Below are positions 1 to 12,187 of a stretch of DNA of 64,000 nt, in pieces. Under the pieces are notes generated by a model, which saw only the letters and a program-made list of their open reading frames with translations, was not told the origin of the DNA and did no database searches. The stretch is from Congeria kusceri (taxonomy: Eukaryota; Mollusca; Bivalvia; Myida; Dreissenidae), in contig CM051034.1 of assembly GCA_027627225.1 (NCBI GenBank), positions 20,878,480 through 20,942,479 of the forward strand, written 5' to 3'. The translations under genes and the position numbers were made by a program. Positions within the stretch are counted from its first letter, which is position 1. Each line of letters starts with the position of its first letter.

Positions 1-309
1 ATAAATGGAGACACAACAAAAATAACTGGAACGTGTTCAGAAAAAGGAAAAGTTTGCAACAAACACATTCCATCTAAACAAAGAACAACCACTTCTTATT
101 TTTGCCATGTACGACATAGGTAGAATATCTATTCTTCAACATACAATCATGTTCACTAAAACCAATCTATTGTTTCTTACTACTAACATAATCTCTACTT
201 TTCCATGGTTCCATTGAAAGACATCTGATATTACAATCTTCAGTCCTCCAGGGTTCCAATGGAAGGCAACTGACTGTTAGTTCAGTCAAACCTGTATGAG
301 GGACCTGTG
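1..309. other. Non-coding AT-rich sequence
   Basis: No convincing gene or repeat boundary is visible. It leads into the decayed coding mosaic that starts near 310. Confidence 0.4.
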
Positions 310-1625
310 CAGTGCAAAACAGGTCCCCTGGATATGTATCCTACCTCGACAGTGACCAGCAAAATGTTCTCAACAGTGTTTTACAAAACAATCAAGAGAA
401 CAAGGGCACTATGACAGAGTCTTCTATGACATTTGTCAGCTGCGAGGAAATTGCAAATTTTGTTTTTGTTAGTTCTGTAAACACCATGTTAGATGCCTTT
501 TCTGGAAAAATGGACAATCTAGAACAATTGGTGTATGGCCTAAATGAATCTGTCATAACCACATTTCATTTGCTAGTACATTCATAAACAGTTTGTCAAC
601 TGAGGTTTATGGGGATAACGAGAGGCAGGCCAGTGAGTTAGCCCTAATATGGACAATGAAAGTAATGGTAGTGATTTAGTTGTTCGCGTAGATGATGGTC
701 GTAATCAGGGTATGGTGGATGATGACGTTTCAGATGATTTGGTAGATAATGATGTTTCAGATAATTTGGTGGATGATGGTGTTGCATGTGATTTGGTGGA
801 TGATGATGTTACAGGTGATTTGGATCATGATATGGGACAGTGACAAACAGGTTGTGCTCAACATTGCTCTACAGAGTAACAAAGAACACACGGGCACAAG
901 GGAAGAAATGGCAAACTTTGCTTGTGTCAGTTCTGTTAACAAACACAAAATTATATGTTTTACTGAAAAAAATTGACACAATGGAACAATCGGCATTTCC
1001 TATGCATAGGCGCTTAAAAAGATTACTTTAGCCTGCATTAATTCTTTCTGAATAGTACAGAAATTAATAATCTGTCTCTTGAAGTTACTAGAGAAAAATA
1101 ATTGTGATGAGAATAGGGAATTAAGGGAGAATATGGATTTATCAAAGGTCACTTACAGGAACTTAAACAATTCCTTAATGTTGACCTTGACAGGATTGCA
1201 CATTGTTGCTTTGTTTAGATGGGTCATGTCATTTGTGTGCTTGTCGTTGAAAACTATCAGGAACTATTATGAAATTGTGTGCTGGGGACATTTTGCTCAT
1301 GGTGCTAATGGAACTGAAAATAGGCCGCAACAATGAAGACTTAGCATTGAGGTTTCAGGTAGCTCTTACCCAGCTTTCAACCATCCTTAATAATTCAATG
1401 CCGGTAATTTTTGTAAGATGGCCATCAAAAGAAGAAATAATTTAAAATCTACCAAAATCTTTCAGGAAGCAGTACAGAACAAGAGTCTTCATTGGAGCAT
1501 GAGATGCCATTATGGCCTAAAAAGCCGACAGACTGCAATGTTTGTGGTGGTAATGAGTATGCTACATTTAGCAGCTACAAGCGTCACTAGACGGCCAAAC
1601 ATGAACAACTCAATACATTGTTCAT
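310..1625 (+). pseudogene. Decayed mosaic gene, 5' part (acidic N-terminus, DDE-transposase-like piece, C2H2 half)
   Basis: Several short plus-strand frames follow one another with stops and shifts between them. Frame 312-587 is a soluble, unrecognised segment. Frame 649-843 is a run of short acidic repeats built on D(D/N)DVSD(D/N)LVD. The stretch 1330-1610 is the informative part: it repeats at 49377-49680 with high identity, including 'NEDLA.RFQVALTQL' and a following 'PSKEEII' segment. These resemble the helix-turn-helix and WPS(K/R)E region of DDE_Tnp_4-type transposases (Harbinger/ISL2EU group). A frame near 1530-1590 then reads CNVCG..E.ATFSSYKRH, half of a C2H2 finger. The rest of that reading resumes after the insertion, at 4160. 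Similarity to the ISL2EU group is inference; the decay is directly visible. Confidence 0.5.
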
Positions 1626-1739
1626 TAGGGTGGAGCTTAAAACATCCAACAACAAAAAAATCATTTTTTTCAAAGTCTAACCCCCCAAATCTGTTCCTTA
1701 TGATATAAAAACACTGTATGCAAAGTTTTAACAAAATAT

Positions 1740-2480
1740 TCCTATGTTTAGGGGTAGCTCAAGTGCCTCAAAGATTACCAGTTATAAAAAAATACAGCAA
1801 ATTACACGATTTTTACGAGTATTTCTCTAAATAAATTTTAAACAAAACAGTATTTTATTTTGAACACAGTAATATTGTTCTGACAACTTATTTTAATAAG
1901 AATGTGGTCTATTTGTTGTATACTTTATTGGCATCTACCAACAATGATCAAGATTTGAAAAAAAGACAGATTGAACTCAAGTTTTATTTAAAATCCTTTA
2001 TCCCCCCCGCTGTCACTTTGGGTAGTAAGTATGTAAAAATCAAAGACTGATCTAATGAAAGAACTAGGTTAACAAAACATTGTACATGTACCGAATAACA
2101 GTAGGAAACAGCTGACGGTATGAAAACTTATTACAAATGAACATGTGCATGTTGGAATGTGAAATAATTTTACTTAAAATGTATTCCTCAAGACACAAAC
2201 ATTTCATATACTACAGTAACATAATATTAAATCTTCTTGACAACTCTACCTATTGTAAACATGAAGAAATGAATGTTGCATAATATCAAGCACTGTCATA
2301 AATATTACAAGTAAATATGTGCAAGTAAAGTGAATACATGGTAGTCTCATTCTTTCACATAATTGTCATTTACTATGTTATGCATAGAATAACTCCTGTT
2401 CGGGTAAAATAAGTCAAATTTTTAAAAATGCAACTATATCAGAGAAAAGAGACAACACAGTATAAACAAGCACAGCATAG
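1740..2480. other. Non-coding left arm of the TAGGG element
   Basis: AT-rich sequence between the left inverted end and the gypsy remnant. No gene is visible. Confidence 0.4.
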
Positions 2481-2482
2481 CA

Positions 2483-3810
2483 TTATGGCAAAGATTCAGA
2501 CAATTCCGTCTCGAAGTCGTTTTGCCATGTAGAAGCACGCCTTACTCTGATTGGTCGTCTAGGTCTAGGGGTGGAAGGTACATCAGAAACAGGGATACAA
2601 CATCCCCCAGTTGGCGGCAGAGCTGTAGGGTTCTCACAGGCATCTGGTAACCGGTAGCCCGACTGATTTGGGGAGTCATAGGTCAACTGATGTCAGATGT
2701 TCTGGTTTGTGATAAGCCCAGATGTGCCACGTGTAGCGACAGGTGTCTGTAAAGGCTCGGGCTGCGTAGGTGTTCTCGTAACATACGGTAGAGCGCAGTG
2801 TCAGTGTTCTTAGGCCTACAAGTTGGAGTAGGAGCCTCTAGTTGGGTAGGCATAGACCTGTGAAGTCGGCATCAACCGTCAGTCTGGACAATCTACGTAC
2901 ACTGGGATGTATTTACGTAGAAATATCCGGTTATACAGGATTACACGTCTGGAACCATCAACTCTAAGAACATATTGGTCATATTGGCATACCTCAATAA
3001 CAACTTTTTGTATGCTGAGACAGTTTCTTCGTGCATTGCATGTGTCTGTTCTGAAGAGCCTCTTCTCTTGCTATTACTGTGGAATGCCACATCTCATGAG
3101 GTCTGTACTAGCCGGGTGGGATGGGTATAAAATCCCTGATAGATCTGCCGAATATACACAAAACTGGGGAGAGTTTTGTGTCTCGATCAGGTGTGTTGCG
3201 ATACTGCAGCATTGCACGTTGAAATTAGTTGTTGTCAATGACTCACTTGAGTCACTGGTATTGTCCATTAGAAGGCGCTTTACAGTCTTCACACCAACCC
3301 TTGCATAGACAATTACTATATGGGAATGCCACAGACGACCACCGATGATGAACACCCCAATTTTTCAGGAACTGTCGCAGGACAGAAGCATTGAACTGAG
3401 GACCGCCATCGGAAACAAACTCATCAGGTATTCCGTATGTAACACAGATCAGTCTAGGCAGGAGATGAGCCCGGTAGCACCTTCATATGATAATCACACA
3501 ATAGGCCAGTTAAAGCAACGATTAACAATCACTAGATAAGTGTGTCCTTTGTAGGCAAACTATAAGTAATTTCAGCACACAGACACTGAAATGGATATTC
3601 CAGGGCATTCAGTGAGATAGGTGGAGCACTGGGGTTTGACGGAGCACTGCGGTTGCAGTGATTACAACTGGAACAGAGAGCGGTAATGGCACGTGTGATG
3701 CCAGGCCAAATTACTAAAGCAGTACTGCTTTTACACTGTTGCCTAGTCAGCATAGTCAGTCCAAACAAGTGTGAACATGACTTGTCTGAACATGAATTTG
3801 TTGACATTTT
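2483..3810 (-). pseudogene. Ty3/gypsy pol (integrase) remnant
   Basis: Read on the minus strand from about 3810 down to 2483, successive frames give the second half of an integrase. First comes a segment with VIWPGITRAI and C..C spacing (3532-3807), the end of the HHCC finger. Then comes a 'VSDGGPQF' block near 3410 with a downstream segment of the DDE core. A 'YRNTPDRDTKLSP' motif follows near 3210, then a 'GRSIRDFIPIPPG' motif. The C-terminal tail (2483-2686) is proline/arginine-rich, ending in a RPRRPIRVRR-type segment. Multiple frameshifts and stops make it non-functional. No LTR was identified, so it is a fragment rather than a whole element. It lies inside the TAGGG-ended element and is opposite in strand to the split host gene. 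Confidence 0.65.
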
Positions 3811-4159
3811 GCATAGTCAGCAAAACAATTAGATCTGGATGATTGGTTCTTGGCCTTTAACAACAATTATTGAATGTTGTGAATATGATGATTGGAGAAA
3901 ATGTCACTTTACTTAGTAGTTAAATTTGGGTTCTGAATTTATTATGAGAATTAATCTACAGGTACTATGCAAAATAATAAGGTGGCTGTACCGCTGCCGC
4001 TTTGGGGCCCAATATCAGAAACTTCATAATCATTGAGCTACCCCTAGCTATTGTTCAATTGTGCTCATATTTTGCCAAATTTATTTTTTTTATATATAGG
4101 AACAAAATGAGAGGGTAAGAAGATCATATTTCAAAAATTCATAAATAAGCTCCACCCTA

Positions 4160-4467
4160 TTGTTCAAATGTCCATCCAAACGATTTTGACGCCCAACCGA
4201 TTTAGAAGCCCACCAGAAAAAGATACACCACCTACTGGCCTCCCCAATTCTTGACAAAACTGTGAACAAATCATTCACTGATCCAGAGGTAAGCCTGACG
4301 TATGTTTTAGACCACAAGACCAGGTTGCACCAGAAACGTGAACGGCAGGCAGAAGAGAACAGCGTTTCCATGACAACAGAAAGGGAGGATTATCGAGACG
4401 GACTATTTGAAATTACCAGTGAAAACCGTATCGGACACAAACATTTCAAACATTTGTTTTGTTTCTG
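4160..4467 (+). pseudogene. Continuation of the decayed mosaic gene (C2H2 half)
   Basis: Resumes the reading broken at 1625. One frame gives a degenerate second half of a zinc finger followed by 'EAHQKKIHHLLASPILDKTV' and 'SFTDPEVSLTYVLDHKT' (ORF 4262-4468). Nearly the same DNA occurs at 49700-49870 without an insertion. An earlier stop near 4190 shows this copy is decayed. The function of the parent protein is unknown; in copy two the same block is followed by a SWIM-type finger. Confidence 0.5.
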
Positions 4468-5530
4468 ATCATTCCTGCTGTACTGTGGTTAAACTTAATT
4501 AAAATAATTTAGGTTTTAAGGTGAGGTGAATGCAGCAGGAATGATTGTTTTGATATTGATTTGTTAAATAACACGTATCTGGTATTCAGTCTAATTTACA
4601 TATTTCTGACATATCCATTCTTGGTACCAGTTTCTCATGTTTCATGCTTTCCATGAATAACTGTACTTCTAACGGCAATATTAACTGTCATCAAATGGAC
4701 AAGTCATTATAAGGTCCATCTATGAAACATGTTGAACACTATTAGAAATTTACAATATATAATAAATTCAACAATTACGAACTAAAAATCATGTGGTAAG
4801 TTTTTGTCCACCAATAAGTAAATTTGCTTGGAAAAAACGATGCCAATTTGTTGATAATTACCTGTTTTTTTTCTCCATTTGCTGTACCAATCTTTTGTTC
4901 AATTTTGGATACTAGTATAGATTTATGAGACGGCCCTCAAACTTAAAACACTTCACTGAACACAACAACGGGATTTCTCCATGCAAAAATCATGCATGGG
5001 ATTAACATTTCTTTGACGGGAAACTAGGACACCCAATGTCTTTAACTGGCCATTATTCCTCATGGAGTTCATGATGTTTTAGTGATGTCAATGGGATGCC
5101 CATACATTTATTGATTTTGATGTTCAACAAATAGTATAAACTAGATATAATTGTGCTTTCGTCATTAAAGTTAATGCAGAGCCTCTATGTTCTATTTGAA
5201 TAGCATGTAAGTCTCATCGCATCTACTGGCTATTAGGGTGTTAAAGCCTGTACTTAGGCAAAAACTATGCTTTTAGTCACGAACACTAAAGGTAATTCTT
5301 ACCTACATTGCAGAGTAAAAGTTATTCCCTTAACATTTCATTTTTATTTAACCTATTTTACTTTAGTTTGAAACATTTACAAAACATTGATGATTGATTG
5401 TACATCTATTTCAATATATAAAACTTGAAATTATAATAAACTTCATGTCACGGTAAAGTGTGTTCTGCTTTAATTAAAATCCCCTACGTAGATTCCTGCT
5501 AGCCTCAGAGCTAGTAGAACACTGGCTGGT
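4468..5530. other. No gene seen
   Basis: AT-rich sequence without a supported coding region or clear repeat boundaries. Confidence 0.4.
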
Positions 5531-5597
5531 AAGGCCATGGCAACTAACGAACAGAAAGTGCAAACATTTGACTAGCATTTGACCAGTATATGGAACA

Positions 5598-5793
5598 ATG
5601 TCCAAACAATCATCTCTACAAAATATTGATGATGCAGGTAAGATTTTGTTAAAAACATTAAAGTCTGAAGTTTTTGAGAAATTTGCTGAATTCAATGCAA
5701 AAGGTCAAAATTATTTGAACTATCTTCAAGGTATAAAGACTGAAGAAAGTAAAACACAACTCTTACAAGTGTCATCATCGATAGCATCGAACA
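5598..5793 (+). CDS. Short unrecognised ORF, apparently cut by a transposon end
   Basis: The frame from ATG 5598 gives about 65 soluble, lysine-rich residues (ends ...QLLQVSSSIASN) before running into CCCAGCAA at 5794. On the far side of the inverted end at 13743, a matching open frame (GACTGCTAGTGAATGCC, 13747 onward) would continue as RLLVNAFEEKSSP and stop near 13786. The two halves read as a plausible single protein, so I treat this as a gene or gene relic interrupted by the 5794-13743 segment. A clean target duplication is not seen (CA on the left, TA on the right). The family is not recognised; it could also be a pseudogene exon. Confidence 0.4.
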
Positions 5794-5936
5794 CCCAGCA
5801 AACATGCATATATGGGTCCCATATGGGCTGTTTCTGGGCAAGCCCATATGGGCTAGCCCATATTGGACCCATATGGGACCTATATGGGCCAGCCCATATG
5901 GGCTTGCCCATAAGGGTCCCAGATGGGTCCCATATT
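5794..5936. repeat. CCCATATGGG palindrome cluster
   Basis: Some ten overlapping copies of CCCATAT/ATATGGG and GGGCTAGCCC-type self-complementary words occur within 140 bp. Related words recur at 7709-7735 and 13714-13730. Short open frames on both strands here are a by-product of the repeat. Confidence 0.75.
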
Positions 5937-6062
5937 ACAGCACTGTTGGAAAAAAATACTTTAAAATGTATTTATTTATTATAAACTTATATTTTTGTGC
6001 TAGTATGTGACTGCATTGATCTAAGTTACTGTTATTTTATCAAAAAATAGTAATTCAACGCA

Positions 6063-7697
6063 TAAGGCCACAACAAATTGATCAGATGTTCGTCGGATTT
6101 GCCGCACCTTAAAATCGTAAATCGAAAAAAAAATATTTTTCTTTTTTTTTTTGCGCCCGCACATATAATTTTGCCCCACACCCGATTTTTTTAAATGAAG
6201 TTTTCATCAACGAGTCTCATTTTATGTTAAACGCCGACTTCGTGGTGTCCCCAAATCATAACAAGCAATTGGTACTGATATAGACTTGAATAAGCCACTT
6301 TGCAGCTACTGGTTTTTGTGCAGAGCACATAATTTATGACCCAAATGTTTACTCCCCAATAGCCAGTCTGGCACAGCTGCCATATGTATTTCGACTCAGC
6401 AATTTCTTATCATGTTTTATCAAAGTTGTGAAAACACAACAAGCTGTTTGTCAGCATTCACTGCCTAATTAAAGATGATTGCTAGCAAGCTCTGGTAATA
6501 TCAGCAGACACAACAGTTAATTAAAGGATTATCTTGTGGATAAAGAATGTGTGAAATTGGATGTCTGGAATATGTCAAATGGACTGATAATCGGGTATGT
6601 TTACATTTGGACAGTTTTGACCAGGGGTTTGTCCTTGATTTCTTACTTCTAATATCCACACATATAAGTTGTTTTTGACATGTCCATTTTATAAATTGAA
6701 CGTATCTGTTTGGTGTACATTTTGTTCAGCTTTTATATATAAAGGTACATTTAACAGGGCAAGCCAATTCATTATGTTAGTTATGAATGTCAATTTAGTT
6801 TGGATATTGTTAACATCTTGTAGATATTTTAAGAGTGTATGTTTAAATAAAAATAATTATCCAAGTTTACTGCAATGAACAATTAACAAACATGTTAATA
6901 TAAAAATCTAAATATACTAATGCTTTTGTTAATGCCATAATGCAATTAATATACAGCACAGTGAAGTATAAGTTTATAACAATTAAAACTAGAAGATTAT
7001 TATGATATAACCATTCCCTGACATGGAAACACGCAACAATGTTGCGAGTCGCTTAAAAAATTGGCTCAAGAAAAATAAGAGCCAGTGTGAGCCCTGGTTT
7101 ACATTTTTTAAAAATGGTGGCGTCCAGTTGTTTCGTCGTGTCATTTAAAGATACAGAACTTATACTGGTCATTCCTAAATTGTTTTGTGTTTATTGTATG
7201 ACATTTCATATTCATGTTACTAAACTGTTGGTAGTGAATGACTTGGTGTATCAAATATATATTTTGATAATGACAATTACCTTGTATAAGGTCTACTTTC
7301 TGATAGTTAAGATATGGCTATTTAGTATTTACTGCCGGGTGTTAATTTAATAGCAGAATCACTATTGAAGACTTGTTGCACAAAACCCTTTGTAGGACAT
7401 GGTCGAAAAAGAAATGGAGAAATTAGTTGCTTAGTTTATTACATATATATTGATTTTGACAACAATTTATGGACTAGAGCAGATGAAGAGTAAATAATTG
7501 ACAAGATATCAAGTTATGATGGCATTTGGCAGTAATTTTTAATCACTATGGGCAAGATAGGATTTTTTTTTCTTGTGCGCTTTTCGCTTGCCTCCGATTT
7601 TATCAAAATGGAAAAAAATATTTTTATTTCGCTCGCTCGCTCCAATGTTTTTTGGACAAAATCCGTAGAACAACTGATCAATTTGTTGTGGCCTAAG
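6063..7697. mobile_element. Inverted-repeat element with AGGCCACAACAAATTGATCAG ends
   Basis: About 22 bp at 6063-6084 are repeated as the reverse complement at 7674-7695, and weaker similarity (T/A-rich tracts, GCGC words) continues for roughly 80 bp into each arm. The interior has no credible gene; small frames at 6669-6878 and 7087-7350 are AT-rich and unsupported. Target duplications are unclear (CAACGCATA against AAGCACATA). It sits inside the 5794-13743 segment. Confidence 0.6.
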
Positions 7698-8678
7698 CAC
7701 ATAATTTACAACCCATATGGGCCCCATTTGGGCTCACAATAAACGACAACAGCCCTGAACAGGTGCCCGACATTTATTTGTATTGTTATTTTTATATAGA
7801 TTTTATTTTTATGAATAAAACATTTAATGCATCATTAGATGTAGTTTTGATCAAGAAAGTGCAATCGAAGTTTTTAATCATCACATAATTGAAAAAAATT
7901 ATTTATTTCAAGCTTGCGCATACGAAATTTCCGGTAGCGCCAAAAAATGTTCACAACAAGCGGTAAGTCGTACATTTGTACAAGTAAATAACATTACTTT
8001 CGAATTATGTTCGATGATATCTCCCATTATCAGTCTGCAATTGAAATGCATGCACATATCGTGTGTAAAGAATAGTTGTAAACACGTTTTTTGGTATTAT
8101 CCATTATTGTTTTGCATTTGCCATGTATTTTGCGATGTCAGTCGTTTGTTTTCAATGTTGTGACATTATGTTGGAAAATATTGCAGGGTATACATAAACT
8201 CTGCTGCACTGTTGAACTGTAAACTGTCAAGTTTAAAAATACATTATAATTCTATATTAAATAAAAAAGTTTTTTATTCAAGGTGAGGCACCATTGAGTT
8301 TCCATGTTTGGTGGGCAGACAGTTGACAAGGAGGTTGTGTTCTACCAGCTGGTGAGGCAATTAAATATGAAGTGCTAAAGAGAAATTTGCGGTCCGTCAG
8401 CTTTGAATTACTTGTATAGTAAGTCTAGTTAATGTTTTATGGAATACGCGAATGGTAGTTTCATTAATATTTATGTCATGTAGATGTCCAAAAAGATACA
8501 TAAATGATACAATGTATTAGTATAATGTGATACTGGCAATACGATAAATATTTTCTTATATGTGACTTCCCAAAACATTAAAGCAACTTTCCAATAATCA
8601 ACACTTGACAAAGAATATGTTTTGCCAGTGACGAAAATGTTATGTTGAGCAATTCAGACGGAGTATTATAGCAATTTG

Positions 8679-8745
8679 CCACAATAACGATCCGTCACAT
8701 AATGATTCGCCATAGGTTCATAACAATTCGTGACACTAGTAAAGT
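8679..8745. repeat. Cluster of GATTCGCCA-type words (minus orientation)
   Basis: Repeats such as TTTGCCACAATAACGA, GATTCGCCATAGGTTCATAA and ATTCGTGACAC occur about 20 bp apart. They are the inverted counterpart of the cluster at 9908-9995. Confidence 0.45.
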
Positions 8746-9907
8746 TCTGCTATTAGTTCAACTGTTGAACACCTTTAATTCCGTGTTTGTAACAACGATA
8801 ATTGGTGCTAATTGTAATTGATGTGGTTTGACGCCTTGTGAATGATTGCAGTTTGTTATCATAATCAGCTGTTAACGCATTTTTAGCAATATAATAACCC
8901 GGCCAAGTCTAGTAAAAATGCTTTATTTATTTCAATCTGAACAGAACAAAATGTTCATAAACATAAGCATATTACAGCTCATCATTTTATTTCATTTTAC
9001 AAAATTAAACATGCATAAATGCGCATACATGAAAGACAAATATCGTACGCGTAGTATTGGTATATTAAACTTCTAATATAGACTATTAGTTTCTAAAAAA
9101 TCAATCATAAAATGAAAATCATAAAGGTTTGAGTAAAAGTACGCAATAAACTGTTGAATACCTATGGGCTTCCCCTTTTATCCAGAGATCTATTAACTCA
9201 TTATTATTTGGTAGTAAACTTAATGAAAATTAAATACAGAACTGCTTTACAACACGTGGATAATGTGTTTGCAATTACATATTTGCACATGTGCAACATT
9301 TGCACTTCAAAAGCAGGCTATTTTCTGGTCGAATCACCACTGGACATTTTGAAACTGTTTTAGCAAAGACATAAATTCCTTATGTTTTTTGTAGGAACAG
9401 ATTATTTGGTGAGAATATGACATGAGTATTAAATGTATAAAGGACACGACCGCCACTGCATAGACTTGATATTTTAAAGTTTTATATTTGATAACATGCA
9501 ATGTATAGTTGTGGTGCATAATCATAATGTTGATTCCAATGTTTGTTGAGAATATGTGTATTTTTTTTCATTCGCAAGTCATTGGGGACCCAGGTAGTGA
9601 AAATGGACCCGGGTACTCCTGAAAGCTTATCTGACCCGCGGGTTTCTGGGTACACTATTCACTTAAATTGGTAGTTTAAACCTTGACACAATAAAATTCA
9701 TGTATCAATAATTGTCGTAGTCGTCGACATTGCCGTCATTCTCAATATTGTACATAGTGCATTATAAAGTACAAATTAATGAGCTTTATTAGTGATGTTG
9801 TATTCATCATATATCTTTAAGTGCAACTTATAAAAAAAACACACACATTTCCTTTATATGATAATGATCACCAATTTCCACCAAATATCTTTGTTTTAAT
9901 CATCAAA

Positions 9908-9995
9908 GTAGTGTGGCGAATCATTATGAACCTAAGGCGAATAGTTATTAAACTGTTGCAAATCGTTATTAAACTGTGGCGAATCGTTACTCGTT
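9908..9995. repeat. Cluster of GTGGCGAATC-type words (plus orientation)
   Basis: Four roughly 20-bp units occur in tandem: TGGCGAATCATTATGAACC, AGGCGAATAGTTATTAAAC, TGCAAATCGTTATTAAAC and TGGCGAATCGTTAC. With 8679-8745 it forms an inverted pair about 1.2 kb apart, as subterminal repeats of a DNA element would. Confidence 0.45.
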
Positions 9996-11859
9996 CCTCA
10001 CAGGGCATAGAAATAACAAGCAAGGTCAAATATTTTTTGCAAAAACACAAGGGAAGTAATTGAAATTTCGATACATTATGTCCAAAACATCTTTACCGCG
10101 ACTTATTATTGATTTTGTATCTGATAAGTTTTTACCTATTTTTTATTTGTATGTACGTATCAATTTTGAAGCATACCACGAAGACTTGCGGACCGTGATG
10201 AGGCAGCAAAAAATTCTACCACAAATGTTTAATGTACCACCAGCCTGTTCTACATTATGATACTCCAAGGTCAACTACATCCCCAATAGCTAATATGGAT
10301 GGATCAGCACACGTACCAAAGAACAGAATGGTATGGGTCACTAGATTAACCGAAAGCGCATAGAAACTTACCGAAAGCCACCAGGAATGCAGAAAAATCC
10401 AACATTTTATATTAACAAGTTATTTACGTTTTCAAAATAAATTGCAATCAAAATTATATGTAAAATAAATAAAGCATTTACATATTGAATAAATTTGCAA
10501 ATACTTATCACGACATTTGGTGGTGTGTAAACGCGGCCCAAAAAAGCCTTTAAGATAGTCGTAAAATGTGATATTTATGCATACCAAAACACAGGAAATC
10601 TTCGATAAAAAGATATACAAGTATCCAAACAGTATGAAAAACATTTATTTGTTTTAAACCAATAGTGTGTTCAAGAAGTCGGAAAGATACACTAGAATCT
10701 TTGAATCACTTTGATCCAATAATAATAACTTTTGTTTTCTGTAAAGTATATGTATTTTCAAATGTTATTTTGTCAGTTCACAATCAACGTTTTAAATGAA
10801 TAAATTATGATTTTTTCCTTAATAGCGCGAGACCTAGGAATCTTCACCATGATGGAGGTCATACAATATGGCTTCAAGGCTTAACACTCGACTCCTGGGG
10901 CTGCCACGACAAGGCTATGGAACATTCAACAACCAAATTACAGACTAAAGCAAGGGATTGTGGTGGCGGGTGGAAACAAAGAAGGTCTATAAAGTCCATC
11001 GTTACATAAAACAATGTTATCGGTAGTGATTTACAATTGAACACGAGCATTCTAGTCTTCAGCATTGCGAGTGTTTTGCACTGACTTTGAGTTATGAAAT
11101 TCGCCACATTAAAAAAACTGTCGCCACTTTCACGATTTGGTGACCGTGGTGATTGACAGCAAAACCCTTAATATGTGACATTTTGTGTTAATCATTTACA
11201 TTAACAGTTTATCTTCTTTTGTGAAATAACTTGGCTGCTTTATCAATTACAATAACAATAAAGTATGTCATTTATTTGGCAATGTAATGTTTGTATGTCT
11301 GTAGTCTCAAGTATTCAGTTGAAAGTGTCTCTATATTTGTGAGATTTTATTTACTACTTATGCTAACCATCTGCTGTGCATGTAATTGTTTGTCTTTTAC
11401 GTGAATATAGTCTAAAATAACAAGATATGCATGCATATATAATAAGTGAGTACATGCAATAATTGATTGTGATTACTCTATGTAAAGAGAAACATCATTA
11501 AAGTTGGGTATTTTATCCGTTTTTTTTGCATTTTAACATAATGTGTTTCATGTAATAATTGACTTTTAAGTTATTTCTAATGCATCCTGTTCAAATTTGT
11601 ATGCCTGATAAAATTATATACCTGGTAGATAAGCACATTTCCTGTATTGATATTGAAAGGTTTTTTAAGCATCAGATGTATGATGTATATATCATATCTG
11701 TGTGTCTCTTTAGCTAATTTAAATATCTAAATAATATTTTATGAACACATAAATTTTTTTATGTCATTGGACTTTCATCGAATTCAGTCAAACTGATTAT
11801 CTTCGGTTACAAATTTACTGTTTGTTAACCCGTACATAAATTATGAACTATTGACCAAT

Positions 11860-12187
11860 AGTATTAAGTTATGAGATTACGTGATCACTATAAGCCAATC
11901 AAAACCTATCTTGGCCACTATTACGCAGAATTCGACGAAGGCAGCTGCCTCGTCTTTTCTTGCTTTTCGAAAACGAGTTACGTTGTTTGTGGATGCTATA
12001 AAGGTTTATCATTTGTGCATTCTTACGAACGTGCTTTTCGTTTTTCATACGACATAACATTTAGTTGGCCGCGACCACGCCTTCGTGTGTTAATTAGTGG
12101 ACAAGGTGGCGACTTTTGGGATAACTACGAGGATTCCGTACTCTCGCGGGTTCTACCACGAGATTTTACGGTCTGCCGTGATCCAAG
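11860..12187 (+). promoter_or_regulatory. Upstream region of the SGNH-like gene
   Basis: Less AT-rich than its surroundings, with an inverted CCAAT-type box (AGCCAATC near 11892). It leads into the start context CCAAGATGGCGGC at 12184-12196. That context matches the TISU/YY1-like initiator known for short 5' leaders. A frame open across this region (11871-12248) is probably incidental. Confidence 0.35.

Larger units (their letters stand above)
1626..4159. mobile_element. hAT-like DNA element with TAGGG inverted ends
   Basis: The left end TAGGGTGGAGCTTA (1626-1639) is matched exactly as a reverse complement at the right end (4146-4159). The flanks are TTGTTCAT (1618-1625) and TTCGTT-free TTGTTCAA (4160-4167), an 8-bp target duplication with one mismatch. 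A TAGGG/CAGGG terminus with an 8-bp duplication is typical of hAT elements. The 2534-bp interior contains no hAT transposase, so it is non-autonomous. It carries an antisense gypsy remnant (2483-3810). The insertion splits a decayed gene whose uninterrupted counterpart is at 49.4-49.9 kb, which supports the boundaries. Confidence 0.72.
7743..11860. other. Long non-coding stretch
   Basis: AT-rich, with only short unsupported frames. It contains two clusters of a GTGGCGAATC-type word in opposite orientations (8679-8745 and 9908-9995) and a related pair near 11096-11130. Confidence 0.45.

Noticed and set aside
5726..6010. ORFs on both strands with MGPIWASPYG repeats
   Set aside because: Produced by CCCATATGGG palindromes; no independent coding evidence.
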